Notes: a model not told the origin generated them from the letters alone. A stretch of DNA of 64,000 nucleotides from Acidovorax benzenivorans (GCF_028680575.1 NZ_JAPCKI010000011.1:62001-126000), one strand, 5' to 3'. Counted from the first letter of the stretch, positions 26,481 to 35,532 are shown. A program made the numbers and translations.

Positions 26481-27683
26481 TCAGGCGCGCTCGAACACGG
26501 CTGCCATGCCCTGACCTCCGCCGATGCACATGGTTTCCAGTCCAAACCGCGCCCGACGCCGCTTTAACTCATGCAGCATACTGGTCAAGATGCGCACGCC
26601 AGTGGCGCCCACTGGATGGCCAAGAGAGATGCCTGAGCCGTTGACATTCAGACGGTCGTCGTCGCTCCAGCCCCAGGCCTTTTGCACCGCCAATACTTGG
26701 CACGCAAACGCCTCATTGACCTCCACCAAATCCATTTCATCCAGCGTGAGCCCGAGGCGCGCCAGCAGCTTGGCGGTCGCAGGAACCGGCCCGATGCCCA
26801 TCGTGGCCGGATCACATCCCGCCGCAGCCCAGCCCACCAACCAGCCCAGAGGCTCCAACCCCAGCGCCTCCAGGTGCTCTTCTGCCACGACCAAACAGGC
26901 CGCAGCAGCGTCATTCTGTTGACTCGCATTGCCCGCCGTGACCACCCCGTTGGGGGTCAGAGGCTTGAGTCTTTCGAGCGAAGAAAGGCTCACATCGGAC
27001 CGAACACCCTCATCGCGATCGAACAACACGGACGGCCCCTTTTTTTGCGTCACGGCTACGGGCACCACTTCTTCCGAAAACACGCCATCTCTCCATGCTG
27101 AAACAGCGCGTTGGTGGCTACGCACCGCGAACGCATCGGAAGCCTCCCTCGAAATTCCGTATTCACGCGCCAGATTCTCGGCTGTTTCAATCATTCCGGA
27201 AATGCGGCCAAACCGTTCAATGGGTTGAGACCGCTCACGGCCACGCTCTAGGCGGTCATGCATCTGCACCGAGCCAGATCGAGCACCCCAGCGCATGTGA
27301 GTGGCGTAGTACTCGACATTGCTCATGCTTTCCACGCCGCCGGCCAGCACAACGTCCGCCGCACCGCTTTGCACCATCATCGCGGCGGTCACTACGGCCT
27401 GCAATCCTCCCCCACAGCGTCGGTCGAGTTGCATGCCCGGCACCTCGATTGGAAGGCCGGCGTGCAGCGCCGTCCAGCGACCGATGCAAGGCGCTTCGCT
27501 GTTGGCGTAGGACTGAGCAAAAACAACGTCGTCGATACGGACTGGATCGATTCGGCTGCGTTCGACCACTGCACGGGCCACGGTGGCGGCCAGATCTTCT
27601 GCGGGAACGTCCCGCAGAAGGCCACCGAAGCGGCCCACGGGTGTACGAAGCGGAGAAACAATGGCGACGCGGCGCAAGCGCAT
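26481..27683 (-). CDS. Thiolase (3-oxoacyl-CoA thiolase, PcaF/acetyl-CoA acyltransferase type)
   Basis: 400 residues. The nucleophilic cysteine is C90 (LDRRCGGGLQA), with H356 (SLGHPVGATG) and C386 (CIGGGQGMA) completing the active site. The motif around C90 has GGG where most thiolases have ASG. It cleaves a 3-oxoacyl-CoA with CoA to acetyl-CoA and a shorter acyl-CoA. With the divergent CoA-transferase it should handle 3-oxoadipyl-CoA or a methyl derivative. It is 9 bp downstream of the CoA-transferase gene in a tight operon. Confidence 0.92.
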   Translation of the reverse strand: MRLRRVAIVSPLRTPVGRFGGLLRDVPAEDLAATVARAVVERSRIDPVRIDDVVFAQSYANSEAPCIGRWTALHAGLPIEVPGMQLDRRCGGGLQAVVTAAMMVQSGAADVVLAGGVESMSNVEYYATHMRWGARSGSVQMHDRLERGRERSQPIERFGRISGMIETAENLAREYGISREASDAFAVRSHQRAVSAWRDGVFSEEVVPVAVTQKKGPSVLFDRDEGVRSDVSLSSLERLKPLTPNGVVTAGNASQQNDAAAACLVVAEEHLEALGLEPLGWLVGWAAAGCDPATMGIGPVPATAKLLARLGLTLDEMDLVEVNEAFACQVLAVQKAWGWSDDDRLNVNGSGISLGHPVGATGVRILTSMLHELKRRRARFGLETMCIGGGQGMAAVFERA

Positions 27684-27692
27684 GAGATGACC

Positions 27693-28988
27693 TTACTTAG
27701 GTTGACGAAGAAGAAGCCCCTGACCATCCGGTCCCATGTAGCGGAGTGTTTCATGGGCCTCACGCGCAAGGCGTTCGCGATGTTCGGGGGCTGCAATGTC
27801 CAGCATGCGACGCACGCGCTCAGCGAGGCTCCTTCCGCGCAAATCGGCTATTCCATGCTCCGTAATGACGAAGCCTGCATCGCAACGCGCGGTGCTGACT
27901 GGTCCACTCAGACGCGCAACGATGCGGCTGTGCGGTCCGGCGCATGCCGGGAGCGCAACGATGGGTAAGCCTCCGTGGCTGCGACGGGCTGCCTGAAGAA
28001 AGGCTCCTGCGCCACCAACGGCTCCTACATAGGAGCCGCTTGCGACTTCTGCATTTATCTGTCCCGTCAAATCGACCTCAATGGCGGAGTTGATCGCGAC
28101 CAGGTTCTTGATGGCGCTCAGGACCGCCGGGTCGTGCGTGTACTCTGTCTTGCACAGTCGCAATGACGGGTTGCGATCGACGTACCGGTGAAGCTGCTCG
28201 CTGCCGATCAGCAGCCCCGCTACGCCCACCCCCGTGTCAATGGATTTGCGCGCGTTGGTCAGCGCACCGGATTGCGCAAGCGCGGCGACGCCATCGGTCG
28301 CAGCACCGCTGTGCAAACCAAGGTCGCGCCTGTCCATCAATGCGCCGAGCACCGCGTCAGGAACAGCACCGAGCCCGATCTGAAGCGTGGCGCCATCACC
28401 GATCAACGAGGCCGCGAACGCGCCAATGGCCCGCTCGCGCGCGCCTAGCGCGGGTGCACTGCGGCCCACCGCATAGGAAGCATGGACAAGCAGATCGAAG
28501 TCTTCGCGCGCAAGCGAGCACGCCCCGTTGGTCAAGGGCACCTGATCATTGATTTCACCTATCACCACGCGAGCAGAGGCCAGCGCGGCCGGCAGGTATT
28601 CCATGGCCAGCCCGAAGGAGTGGCGCCCGGATGCGTCGGCTGGTGACACTTGCAACATCAGCACGTCCACACGCAACGCCCCGTCGCGCACTAGCTGTGG
28701 CAGTTCCAGGTAGTGACAGGGAACGATATCGAGAACCCCGGCATCGGTGAGGCTGCGGTTGGTGCCGCTTCCGCAGTACGCCACGAAGTCCATCGCGTCC
28801 ACATGCTCGGGCTGAATTAGGCCCGACTGGCCGATGCCGAGAAACACCCGGATCCTGGCGAATGCTTGGCGTTGTGCCACCAGTGCGGCCACCAAACTCT
28901 GAGGCTCGGCGCCAGCCTGTCCCCACAAGACGGTGTCACCAGGCCGTATGTAACGGGCGAGGTCCAGATCGGCATGAGGCACACTCAC
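27693..28988 (-). CDS. Acetyl-CoA hydrolase/transferase-family CoA-transferase
   Basis: 431 residues of the family that includes 4-hydroxybutyrate CoA-transferase and itaconate CoA-transferase (Ict/RipA). Visible features are GLGAVPDAVLGAL, SAIEVDLTGQ with the likely catalytic Glu, and TEHGIADLRGRSL. It moves CoA between an acyl-CoA and a free dicarboxylate. It overlaps the 3' end of the CitE-like lyase gene by 4 bp. With that lyase and the hydratase upstream it makes the three enzyme types of the itaconate/citramalate route, so mesaconate, itaconate or a related C5 acid is a likely substrate. Confidence 0.85.
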   Translation of the reverse strand: MSVPHADLDLARYIRPGDTVLWGQAGAEPQSLVAALVAQRQAFARIRVFLGIGQSGLIQPEHVDAMDFVAYCGSGTNRSLTDAGVLDIVPCHYLELPQLVRDGALRVDVLMLQVSPADASGRHSFGLAMEYLPAALASARVVIGEINDQVPLTNGACSLAREDFDLLVHASYAVGRSAPALGARERAIGAFAASLIGDGATLQIGLGAVPDAVLGALMDRRDLGLHSGAATDGVAALAQSGALTNARKSIDTGVGVAGLLIGSEQLHRYVDRNPSLRLCKTEYTHDPAVLSAIKNLVAINSAIEVDLTGQINAEVASGSYVGAVGGAGAFLQAARRSHGGLPIVALPACAGPHSRIVARLSGPVSTARCDAGFVITEHGIADLRGRSLAERVRRMLDIAAPEHRERLAREAHETLRYMGPDGQGLLLRQPK

Positions 28989-29863
28989 GATGAAACCCCT
29001 ATGTGCGGCTGCATCGCCCGCACCGCTGCCTCAGCCAAGGTGCGGCGGGCCTGGAGCACAATCGGCACATCGATCATCGCGCCGTCAAGGGCGATCGCAC
29101 CGGTACCTTGGGCTTGCGCCGCCTCGACAATCCGCCTTGCGCTAACGAGCTCCTCGTCCGAGGGGCGAAACGCCCGATCGACAATATCGACCTGGCAAGG
29201 GTGGATGCAAAGCTTCCCCCCCCAACCCCGTGCCCTGGCTTTCGAAGCAGCCGACGACAAGGCTTGCAGGTCAGTAATTTGGCGAGTCACGCCGTCAATC
29301 GGTGCTGGCAACCCCAGGACTCGGGAGTGGAGCACCATCAGGGCGCTATAGACATCCAGCGCAGCCTCTTCTGTCACGCCGAGATCGAGCATCAGGTCCA
29401 CCGAACCGAATACCAGCCGCACAACACCGGGTACGCGAGCCACCTCTTCAATCGCGTGCACGCCCACGGCGGTCTCGATCAATGGAAGGAGAGGTTTCGA
29501 TGGCAGAACGCGATGCACCCAGGCGATGTCTAGGGTGGACTGCGCTTTTGGCAGCATCAAGCCATCCACTACAGGCGCGTCGGCCAGCGCCAACTCGGCA
29601 TCAAGATCCTGGGCATCGAAGCCGTTTATGCGGACCACCAACGACGGCCTCTCACCGTGAAATGGTTGGGCCAGCCACTCGGCCAGGCAAGAGCGCGCAA
29701 ACGCCTTCCTTGCGGGCGACACCGCATCTTCGAGATCCAGGATCACGGCATCGGCGCCACTGGCGCATGCCTTTAAAAAACGTTCTGGGCGATCCGCTGG
29801 CACGAACAGCAACGTTCGTGCGCTTGCAAGGCGTGCTGTTCGGTGTGCGAGAAGGTGGTCCAT
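28985..29863 (-). CDS. HpcH/HpaI-type lyase (CitE-like, citramalyl- or malyl-CoA lyase class)
   Basis: 292 residues starting MDHLLAHRTARLAS. The TIM-barrel lyase motifs are FVPADRPERFLKACA, AVILDLEDAV (metal-binding acidic residues), VRINGF (Arg), LIETAVGV (Glu) and FGSVDLMLDLG (Asp). Such enzymes split (S)-citramalyl-CoA, malyl-CoA or methylmalyl-CoA into acetyl-CoA and pyruvate or a related 2-oxo acid. The start at 29863 lies 10 bp after the acyl-CoA dehydrogenase stop; the longer frame upstream overlaps that gene and is not used. Confidence 0.87.
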   Translation of the reverse strand: MDHLLAHRTARLASARTLLFVPADRPERFLKACASGADAVILDLEDAVSPARKAFARSCLAEWLAQPFHGERPSLVVRINGFDAQDLDAELALADAPVVDGLMLPKAQSTLDIAWVHRVLPSKPLLPLIETAVGVHAIEEVARVPGVVRLVFGSVDLMLDLGVTEEAALDVYSALMVLHSRVLGLPAPIDGVTRQITDLQALSSAASKARARGWGGKLCIHPCQVDIVDRAFRPSDEELVSARRIVEAAQAQGTGAIALDGAMIDVPIVLQARRTLAEAAVRAMQPHIGVSS

Positions 29864-29873
29864 CACGCGCACT

Positions 29874-31037
29874 TCAGAATGAGCGTGGCAAGCCGAGAAC
29901 ATGCTCCGCCACGTAAGCCAACACCAAGTTGGTGGAGATCGGCGCGACCTGATACAGCCGCGTCTCACGGAACTTCCGTTCCACGTCGTATTCGGATGCA
30001 AAGCCAAAGCCCCCGTGGAACTGCAGGCAGGCGTTCGCGGCTTCCCACGACGCATCTGCCGCGAGCAGCTTGGCCATATTGGACTGCGCACCGCAGGCCT
30101 CATTCGCATCGAAGCGGCGACATGCCTCGAAGCGCATAAGGTTGGCTGCTTCGGTGTTCACATGGGCTCGCGCGATCGGAAACTGAACGCCCTGATTCTG
30201 GCCAATGGGACGGCCGAACACAATGCGCTCCTTCGCGTATTGCGTCACCTTGTCGATGAACCAGTAGCTGTCCCCGATGCACTCCGCTGCAATCAAGGTC
30301 CGCTCAGCGTTGAGTCCGTCCAGGATGTACTTGAAGCCCTGCCCTTCATCTCCGATGAGGTTGTCTTCTGGAATCTCCAGGTTCTCGAAGAAGAGCTCAT
30401 TGGTTTCGTGATTCACCATGTTCGGGATGGGACGCACTGTCATCCCGCTCTTCTCGGCTTGACGCAAATCCACCATGAAAATGGACATGCCTTCGGACTT
30501 CCTCTTCACTTCCACCAGCGGCGTTGTCCGTGCCAGCAGGATCATCGCGTCGGAGTGCTGGACACGGGAGATCCACACCTTTTGGCCGTTAACGACGTAG
30601 CGATCGCCCTTCTTGACAGCCGTTGTCTTGATCTTGGTCGTATCAGTGCCTGTGGTGGGTTCGGTGACTCCCATGGATTGCAGCCGCCATTCCCCAGATG
30701 CGATCCTGGGCAGATAGGACTTCTTTTGCTGCTCGGAACCATGGCGTAGCAATGTGCCCATGTTGTACATCTGGCCGTGGCATGCTCCTGAATTGCCGCC
30801 ACTGCGATTTATCTCCTCCATGATTACCGAGGCTTCGGTGAGACCGAGACCTGAACCACCGTACTCCGACGGAATCATCGCTGCAAGCCAGCCCGCCTCG
30901 GTGAGCGCATTGACAAATGCTTCCGGGTATCCGCGCTCTTCGTCCACGCGTCTGAAATATTCCTGAGAAAAGTGACTGCACAGATCGCGGACTGCTTCGC
31001 GCAACTCTTCATGGGGGTCTCTTGTTGATTGGTTCAA
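29874..31037 (-). CDS. Acyl-CoA dehydrogenase
   Basis: 387 residues with the three-domain flavoprotein fold: IPSEYGGSGLGLTEAS, MGVTEPTTGTDTTKI (flavin contact) and FHGGFGFASEYDVER. The usual C-terminal catalytic Glu (YEG) is absent (RLYQVAPIST); a Glu in GLNAERTLI lies where isovaleryl-CoA dehydrogenase keeps its base. That would suit a branched short-chain acyl-CoA. In this operon the natural reaction is methylsuccinyl-CoA to mesaconyl-CoA, which I infer from the neighbouring hydratase and lyase. It would pass electrons to electron-transfer flavoprotein. Confidence 0.9.
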   Translation of the reverse strand: MNQSTRDPHEELREAVRDLCSHFSQEYFRRVDEERGYPEAFVNALTEAGWLAAMIPSEYGGSGLGLTEASVIMEEINRSGGNSGACHGQMYNMGTLLRHGSEQQKKSYLPRIASGEWRLQSMGVTEPTTGTDTTKIKTTAVKKGDRYVVNGQKVWISRVQHSDAMILLARTTPLVEVKRKSEGMSIFMVDLRQAEKSGMTVRPIPNMVNHETNELFFENLEIPEDNLIGDEGQGFKYILDGLNAERTLIAAECIGDSYWFIDKVTQYAKERIVFGRPIGQNQGVQFPIARAHVNTEAANLMRFEACRRFDANEACGAQSNMAKLLAADASWEAANACLQFHGGFGFASEYDVERKFRETRLYQVAPISTNLVLAYVAEHVLGLPRSF

Positions 31038-31087
31038 TTCTGTATCTCTCTAGAGGCTAGGTTAAAGGTGGACTGGACCGGATCGCT

Positions 31088-32002
31088 TCACGCCCAGTGG
31101 ATGTCGGCGCGCATGGCCGCCGCGCCGCGATGGTCTTCGGTCCACAGGACGGCGTGATCCTCCTGCACAGGCGTGCCACAGAGGGCGAACAAGTTGCCAT
31201 CAAACAGCGGCGCGCGCGCGCTGAATGAAAAATGGCTCGGTGTTTTGTCGGGGGCTCGCCTGGCTGCGAGGTCCAGCAGCAAGGTTGCCTGCAGCGGTCC
31301 GTGCACGACCAGACCGAGGTAGCCTTCGACGTCGCATGCAAAGGGGCGGTCGTAGTGGATGCGGTGTGCGTTGAACGTCAACGCGGAGTACCTGAAGAGC
31401 AAGGCCGGACTCGGCTCCACCGTCCTGCGCCAAGCCGGTTCGGTGCGTAGTGGCTGCGCGGCCGGGCGAGCGTCTGCTCTGGTGCCAGGGGCCGCAGCAT
31501 GACGGTAGACGATGTCCTGCTCTTCTATGAGGAGCAGGCCCTCAGGGCCGTGGATTTCATGCGCCACGGTCACGAAGACCATTTGACCGGATTGGCCCTC
31601 CTTGGGGCGAACCGCAAGAATGCGCGACGTGCGACGCAGCGCATCGCCGACCCTGATCGGCGCACGCCAATGCAGCCTTCCCCCCGCCCACATGCGTCGA
31701 GGAAGTGGTACAGGCGGCAGGAAAGCACCGCGCTGCGGGTGCCCATCTGCACCGATCAGGGACTGCGGCGCGCAAGGCGCAAAAAACGCCCAGTGCCAGC
31801 CCGCGGGCAATGGATCGCCATCTGCCGGAGGTGCTCCTTCCTTATCCAAGGTGGCGTGAAGCATGGCCGCAGTCGCCGCGCTGGCGGCATCGAAAGTGGT
31901 CTCTTCGCGCCCTTCCCATGCGGCATACGCCCGCAGGGCTTCGAGGGATGTCGATGCGGATAGCGGGAGGTGGCCCGTGGTGGCCGTGGCTGTTTGGTGC
32001 AT
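31088..32002 (-). CDS. FAS1-like/MaoC hydratase, mesaconyl-C4-CoA or itaconyl-CoA hydratase type
   Basis: 304 residues with two hot-dog domains. The C-terminal half carries the hydratase motif FNAHRIHYDRPFACDVEGY and GLVVHGPLQATLLLDL, characteristic of mesaconyl-C4-CoA hydratases and HTD2-like dehydratases. It would add water to mesaconyl-CoA or itaconyl-CoA to form citramalyl-CoA, the substrate of the lyase two genes on. The ATG at 32002 (MHQTATATT) is the first gene of the minus-strand operon. The longer frame to 32182 enters the divergent promoter region. Confidence 0.85.
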   Translation of the reverse strand: MHQTATATTGHLPLSASTSLEALRAYAAWEGREETTFDAASAATAAMLHATLDKEGAPPADGDPLPAGWHWAFFAPCAPQSLIGADGHPQRGAFLPPVPLPRRMWAGGRLHWRAPIRVGDALRRTSRILAVRPKEGQSGQMVFVTVAHEIHGPEGLLLIEEQDIVYRHAAAPGTRADARPAAQPLRTEPAWRRTVEPSPALLFRYSALTFNAHRIHYDRPFACDVEGYLGLVVHGPLQATLLLDLAARRAPDKTPSHFSFSARAPLFDGNLFALCGTPVQEDHAVLWTEDHRGAAAMRADIHWA

Positions 32003-32191
32003 GTGCTCATCATGTGACTTCAGAGGCGACTCTGGAATTCGTCTTTCCGAACCGGTGACTTCCAGGTTACCGAACGCTCGCTGTTCGCGCTTGAGGCGAA
32101 CACGGTGTTTTGAAAAGCGAAATTGCGGCCTTTGGCGGATGGCGACATTCTTCGGCCCAACAGCGCGAAGAGCGCACAGCAAGGAGCAAAC
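32003..32191. promoter_or_regulatory. Shared promoter region of two divergent catabolic operons
   Basis: The 189 bp between the hydratase start (minus) and the CoA-transferase start (plus) must hold both promoters. I see no strong palindrome or clear -35/-10 pair. The nearest candidate regulator is the LysR gene at 38966-39865, convergent with the end of the plus operon; the LysR gene at 24986 is another. Confidence 0.45.
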
Positions 32192-32881
32192 ATGATCGAC
32201 AAGTTATGGCCCGAAGCAGAGACCGCGTTGAGAGACGTTCCCGATGGGGCGGTCATCGGTATCGGTGGCTTCGGTAATTCGGGCGTACCGGATGAACTAG
32301 TGAATGCCCTGATCGCCAGGTCACCGCGCAATCTCACGCTTGTCAGCAACAATGCCGGCGGTGGCGAAGTCGGTGTTGCCGCACTTCTAAAGGCTGGCCT
32401 CATTGCCCGGCTGGTGTGCTCCTTCCCAAGAGCCGCCGACTCCTACGTGTTTGATGAGCTGTACCGCAGCCGGAAGCTAGAGCTGGAACTGGTGCCGCAA
32501 GGCACATTGGCGGAGCGTCTGCGTGCGGCGGGTGCGGGCGTTGGCGGCTTCTACACCCCGACTGGCTACGGAACTCCCCTGGCCGAGGGCAAGGAAAGCC
32601 GCGTGCTGAATGGTCGGGGGCAGGTATTGGAGATGCCGCTGCATTTGGACTACGCCCTTGTGAAGGCTGAGCGTGCGGACCGTTGGGGAAACCTGACCTA
32701 CCGGAAACTCGCCCGCAACTTTGGCCCAGTGATGGCCACGGCCGCGCGTTGCACCGTCGCTTCTGTCAGCGGTGTTGTTCCTCTGGGCGAGCTGGATCCC
32801 GAATGGGTGGTGACGCCTGGTGTTTACGTGCATCGGCTGGTGCAGCGGCAATCAGTTGCTGCGCAAAGGATCGCAGCATGA
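32192..32881 (+). CDS. 3-oxoacid CoA-transferase subunit A (PcaI/CatI type)
   Basis: 229 residues with GAVIGIGGFGNSGVPDEL and VSNNAGGGE, the glycine-rich CoA site of class I CoA-transferase alpha subunits. With subunit B it activates a 3-oxo dicarboxylate, classically 3-oxoadipate, using succinyl-CoA. AAGGAG lies 6 nt before the ATG at 32192. The stop overlaps the start of subunit B by 4 bp, giving coupled one-to-one synthesis. First gene of the plus-strand operon. Confidence 0.92.
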   Translation: MIDKLWPEAETALRDVPDGAVIGIGGFGNSGVPDELVNALIARSPRNLTLVSNNAGGGEVGVAALLKAGLIARLVCSFPRAADSYVFDELYRSRKLELELVPQGTLAERLRAAGAGVGGFYTPTGYGTPLAEGKESRVLNGRGQVLEMPLHLDYALVKAERADRWGNLTYRKLARNFGPVMATAARCTVASVSGVVPLGELDPEWVVTPGVYVHRLVQRQSVAAQRIAA

Positions 32882-33570
32882 CGCCCGAGGCTCGTGACCG
32901 ACTGGCAGCGCGGGTCGCTCGAGACATTCCCGAAGGGGCCTACGTCAACCTGGGCATTGGCCTGCCCACGCTGGTTGCCAACCACATCCCCTTCGATCGG
33001 GAAGTCATCTTGCACAGCGAGAATGGAGTGCTTGGCCGCTGGAAGCGTCCGGAGGAAAGTGAAAGAGACGGTGACGTCATCAATGCCGGAAAAGAACACA
33101 TCAAGCTGCTGGCCGGCGCTTCGTTTTTTCATCACGCAGATTCCTTTGCGATGATGCGCGGCGGCCATCTGGACTACTGCGTGCTTGGCGCTTTCCAGGT
33201 GTCCGAGTGCGGCGATCTCGCCAACTGGCACACCGGTGATCCTGAAGCCATCCCCGCTGTAGGGGGTGCCATGGATCTGGCAGCCGGGGCGAGAAAAGTT
33301 TATGTACTCATGCAGCACGTTGGAAAAGGCAATGTGCACAAGATCCTGAAACACTGCACTTACCCCCTCACGGGCATTGCGTGCGTCACACGTATCTACA
33401 CCGATCTGGCCGTCATCGATGTTCGACCTGATGGCTTGACGGTCATCGAGATGTCGCCAGACGTCACCCATGAGCAGTTGCGAGAAGCCACGGGGGCTCC
33501 ATTGACGTTCGATATCCCGACCGCAGCCGTCGACGATTCGGGCATTCCATCGCTCACCGGCTTTCCATAG
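32878..33570 (+). CDS. 3-oxoacid CoA-transferase subunit B (PcaJ/CatJ type)
   Basis: 230 residues. GAYVNLGIGLPTLVAN and the catalytic glutamate in HSENGVLG near residue 50 identify the beta subunit of class I CoA-transferases; later VTEAGAMDLA-type sequence is present as VGGAMDLAAGARK. Together with subunit A it forms 3-oxoadipyl-CoA or a methylated analogue for the thiolase encoded on the divergent operon. Confidence 0.92.
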   Translation: MTPEARDRLAARVARDIPEGAYVNLGIGLPTLVANHIPFDREVILHSENGVLGRWKRPEESERDGDVINAGKEHIKLLAGASFFHHADSFAMMRGGHLDYCVLGAFQVSECGDLANWHTGDPEAIPAVGGAMDLAAGARKVYVLMQHVGKGNVHKILKHCTYPLTGIACVTRIYTDLAVIDVRPDGLTVIEMSPDVTHEQLREATGAPLTFDIPTAAVDDSGIPSLTGFP

Positions 33571-33624
33571 CTCATTTTCTTCTGAAAGCCGCTCTCGCAT
33601 TCCACTTACACACAAGGAGACAAA

Positions 33625-34602
33625 ATGTTGAATCGATTTCGTGCCAAGCTGGGTTTTTTACTTGCTTCATTCCTGCTGGTGCCAGCTCAGGCCACTGAAT
33701 ACCCCACAAAACCTGTCACGGTGGTCGTCGGCTACTCAGCAGGAGGTCCATTGGACTCATTCATGCGCGCATTGGCACCGCGCTTGTCCGAGGCATTGAA
33801 ACAACCGGTCGTCATTGACAACCGGCCGGGTGCGAACGAATCCATCGCTGCCCAAACGGTGGCAAAAGCGCCTGCTGACGGGCATACCCTATTGATGTCA
33901 ACCGAAAGCCCGCTAACCCAAAACCAGTTCCTCTACAAAAAGTTAGCCTACGTAGCAGAGAGAGATTTTGCGCCCATCACGCAATTGGTTCATGTACCAA
34001 TGGCTTTGGTTGTCCCCGCATCATTTCCAGCCAACACGCTGCCCGAACTACTCGCGCTAGCGCGCTCCAGAAAATCGAACCCTATCAACTACGGATCCAC
34101 CGGAATGGGCGGGGTAACCCACCTGCCCATGGCCATGTTCGCCAAGAACAATGGCCTTGAGTACGTGCACGTTCCTTACAAAGGTGCCTCACCTTTGATC
34201 CCAGACTTACTAAGCAGCAATGTAGACGCGGCCTTTCTCGCTGTTTCGGCAGTGGCTCCCTACGTCATCGACCGAAGGCTCAAGGCATTGGTCGTGTCCG
34301 CTCCTGCGCGTGCAACAGCACTTCCACAGATCCCGACCTTCTACGAACTGGGCATTGAGGATGTCCAGGCAAGTTTCATCATGGCCTTAAGCGCCCCTGC
34401 CGGAACATCTCAGTTAATCATCGACAAGATCGCGGGATTGGCCCAAAAAATTGTTGCTGATAAAGAGTTCCGAGCCAAGTACATGGAGCCGTTTGCTTAT
34501 GTTCCTGTTTCTTCAACTCCCGCCGAGTTCTCCGCCTACCTGGCAAAAGATCGCCGTGTCCAGGCAGAACGCATCCGTGTGTCCGGCGCGAGTCTCGACT
34601 AA
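33625..34602 (+). CDS. Bug/TctC-family solute-binding protein
   Basis: 325 residues with a signal peptide ending PAQA and the mature start TEYPTKPVTVVVGYSAGGPLD. AAGGAG precedes the ATG by 5 nt. It is a close paralogue of the receptor at 40611-41588: both carry PLTQNQFLYKKL, GGVTHLPMAM, VPYKGA and end in RVSGASLD or KVSGATLD. Lying inside the ortho-pathway operon it probably binds a (methyl)muconate, muconolactone or related dicarboxylate. The gene is less GC-rich than its neighbours. Confidence 0.9.
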   Translation: MLNRFRAKLGFLLASFLLVPAQATEYPTKPVTVVVGYSAGGPLDSFMRALAPRLSEALKQPVVIDNRPGANESIAAQTVAKAPADGHTLLMSTESPLTQNQFLYKKLAYVAERDFAPITQLVHVPMALVVPASFPANTLPELLALARSRKSNPINYGSTGMGGVTHLPMAMFAKNNGLEYVHVPYKGASPLIPDLLSSNVDAAFLAVSAVAPYVIDRRLKALVVSAPARATALPQIPTFYELGIEDVQASFIMALSAPAGTSQLIIDKIAGLAQKIVADKEFRAKYMEPFAYVPVSSTPAEFSAYLAKDRRVQAERIRVSGASLD

Positions 34603-34668
34603 TGCTCCCCAATGAGGCAAGCACATGAGAACACTATCGCTACACGAGCTCCTTCGAAAGGCCTTGCC

Positions 34669-35532
34669 ATGGTGAGCTGGATTGAAATCAATGGCACGTG
34701 CATCCGCTATGCCCGGCGACCGGGAGCGGGGCGACGCATGGTGCTGGTGCACGAGATGGGCGGAAGCCTTGAAAGCTGGGACAGCGTCGTCGCGTTACTG
34801 CCACCCGATGCCGATATCCTTTACTACGACGCGCGAGGCGCTGGCCTGTCCGAAAAGATGCACGACGGCTGCACGATCGACACGCATGTGGATGACTTGC
34901 ACGCATTGCGCGCAGCAGTGGGGTTTGAGGGGCCAGCCGTGCTGATGGGCATTGCGGTTGGCGCCGCCATATGCATTCGCTACGCGGCGCGTTTCCCCGA
35001 CTGTGTCAGCCACTTGTTGGCCCTCGCGCCAGCCTGCGGGGTTGCGCCGGAGCAACGGGAAGCAACGCGACAAAGGGCGCGCAAAATCGCTGCCGAGGGA
35101 ATGCGCGGCGATGCGGCGGCCGTGTTCGAGCGAGCATTCCCGGCTGCTCTGCGCACAGACCCTGCGGCGTTTGCAACCTACCGATGCCGCTGGTTTTCCA
35201 CCGATCCACGCAGCCTGGGTGCTCTCTACGCCATGCTGGCGGATCTGGATCTGACGCCGGATCTGCCACTCATGCCGAGGCGCTCGGTTTTCGTGGCCGG
35301 AACGCACGACGCCCTGCGACCTCCAGCAGAGATAGACCGGCTTGCGTCTTTCGCTCCACAGATCGAGGCCCTGCACGTGCCTTCCGGCCATTTCATGGCC
35401 ATTCACAGCCCTCGATTGCTCGCCGAACTACTTACCCGGTACGCGGCAGAGGACACCACCGCAGCGTCGATATATGCTGGTTTCCGCGCCAATCCAGAAC
35501 ACCACATCGGCGATGTTGGTCACGCTGCATAG
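34669..35532 (+). CDS. Alpha/beta-hydrolase (PcaD-like position) lacking the nucleophilic serine
   Basis: 287 residues starting MVSWIEINGTCIRYARR. The fold is clear: VLVHEMGGSLESW (oxyanion region), YYDARGAGLSE, GTHDALRPP with the acid, and SGHFMAIHSP with the His. The nucleophile elbow reads GIAVG instead of G-x-S-x-G, so Ala96 (codon GCG) replaces the serine. By position between CoA-transferase and muconolactone isomerase it should be the 3-oxoadipate enol-lactonase, but as written it cannot use serine catalysis. Either it is inactive, works by another mechanism, or the neighbouring metallo-hydrolase does the job. Confidence 0.85.
   Translation: MVSWIEINGTCIRYARRPGAGRRMVLVHEMGGSLESWDSVVALLPPDADILYYDARGAGLSEKMHDGCTIDTHVDDLHALRAAVGFEGPAVLMGIAVGAAICIRYAARFPDCVSHLLALAPACGVAPEQREATRQRARKIAAEGMRGDAAAVFERAFPAALRTDPAAFATYRCRWFSTDPRSLGALYAMLADLDLTPDLPLMPRRSVFVAGTHDALRPPAEIDRLASFAPQIEALHVPSGHFMAIHSPRLLAELLTRYAAEDTTAASIYAGFRANPEHHIGDVGHAA

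Noticed and set aside
31225-31232. ATGAAAAA, the reverse complement of the putative attachment core
   Set aside because: Inside the intact hydratase gene; chance occurrence.
33125-33132. Another TTTTTCAT in the same orientation as the one at 12492
   Set aside because: It lies inside the intact CoA-transferase subunit B gene and shows no disruption or integrase nearby; a word of this length occurs by chance about twice in both strands of 64 kb.
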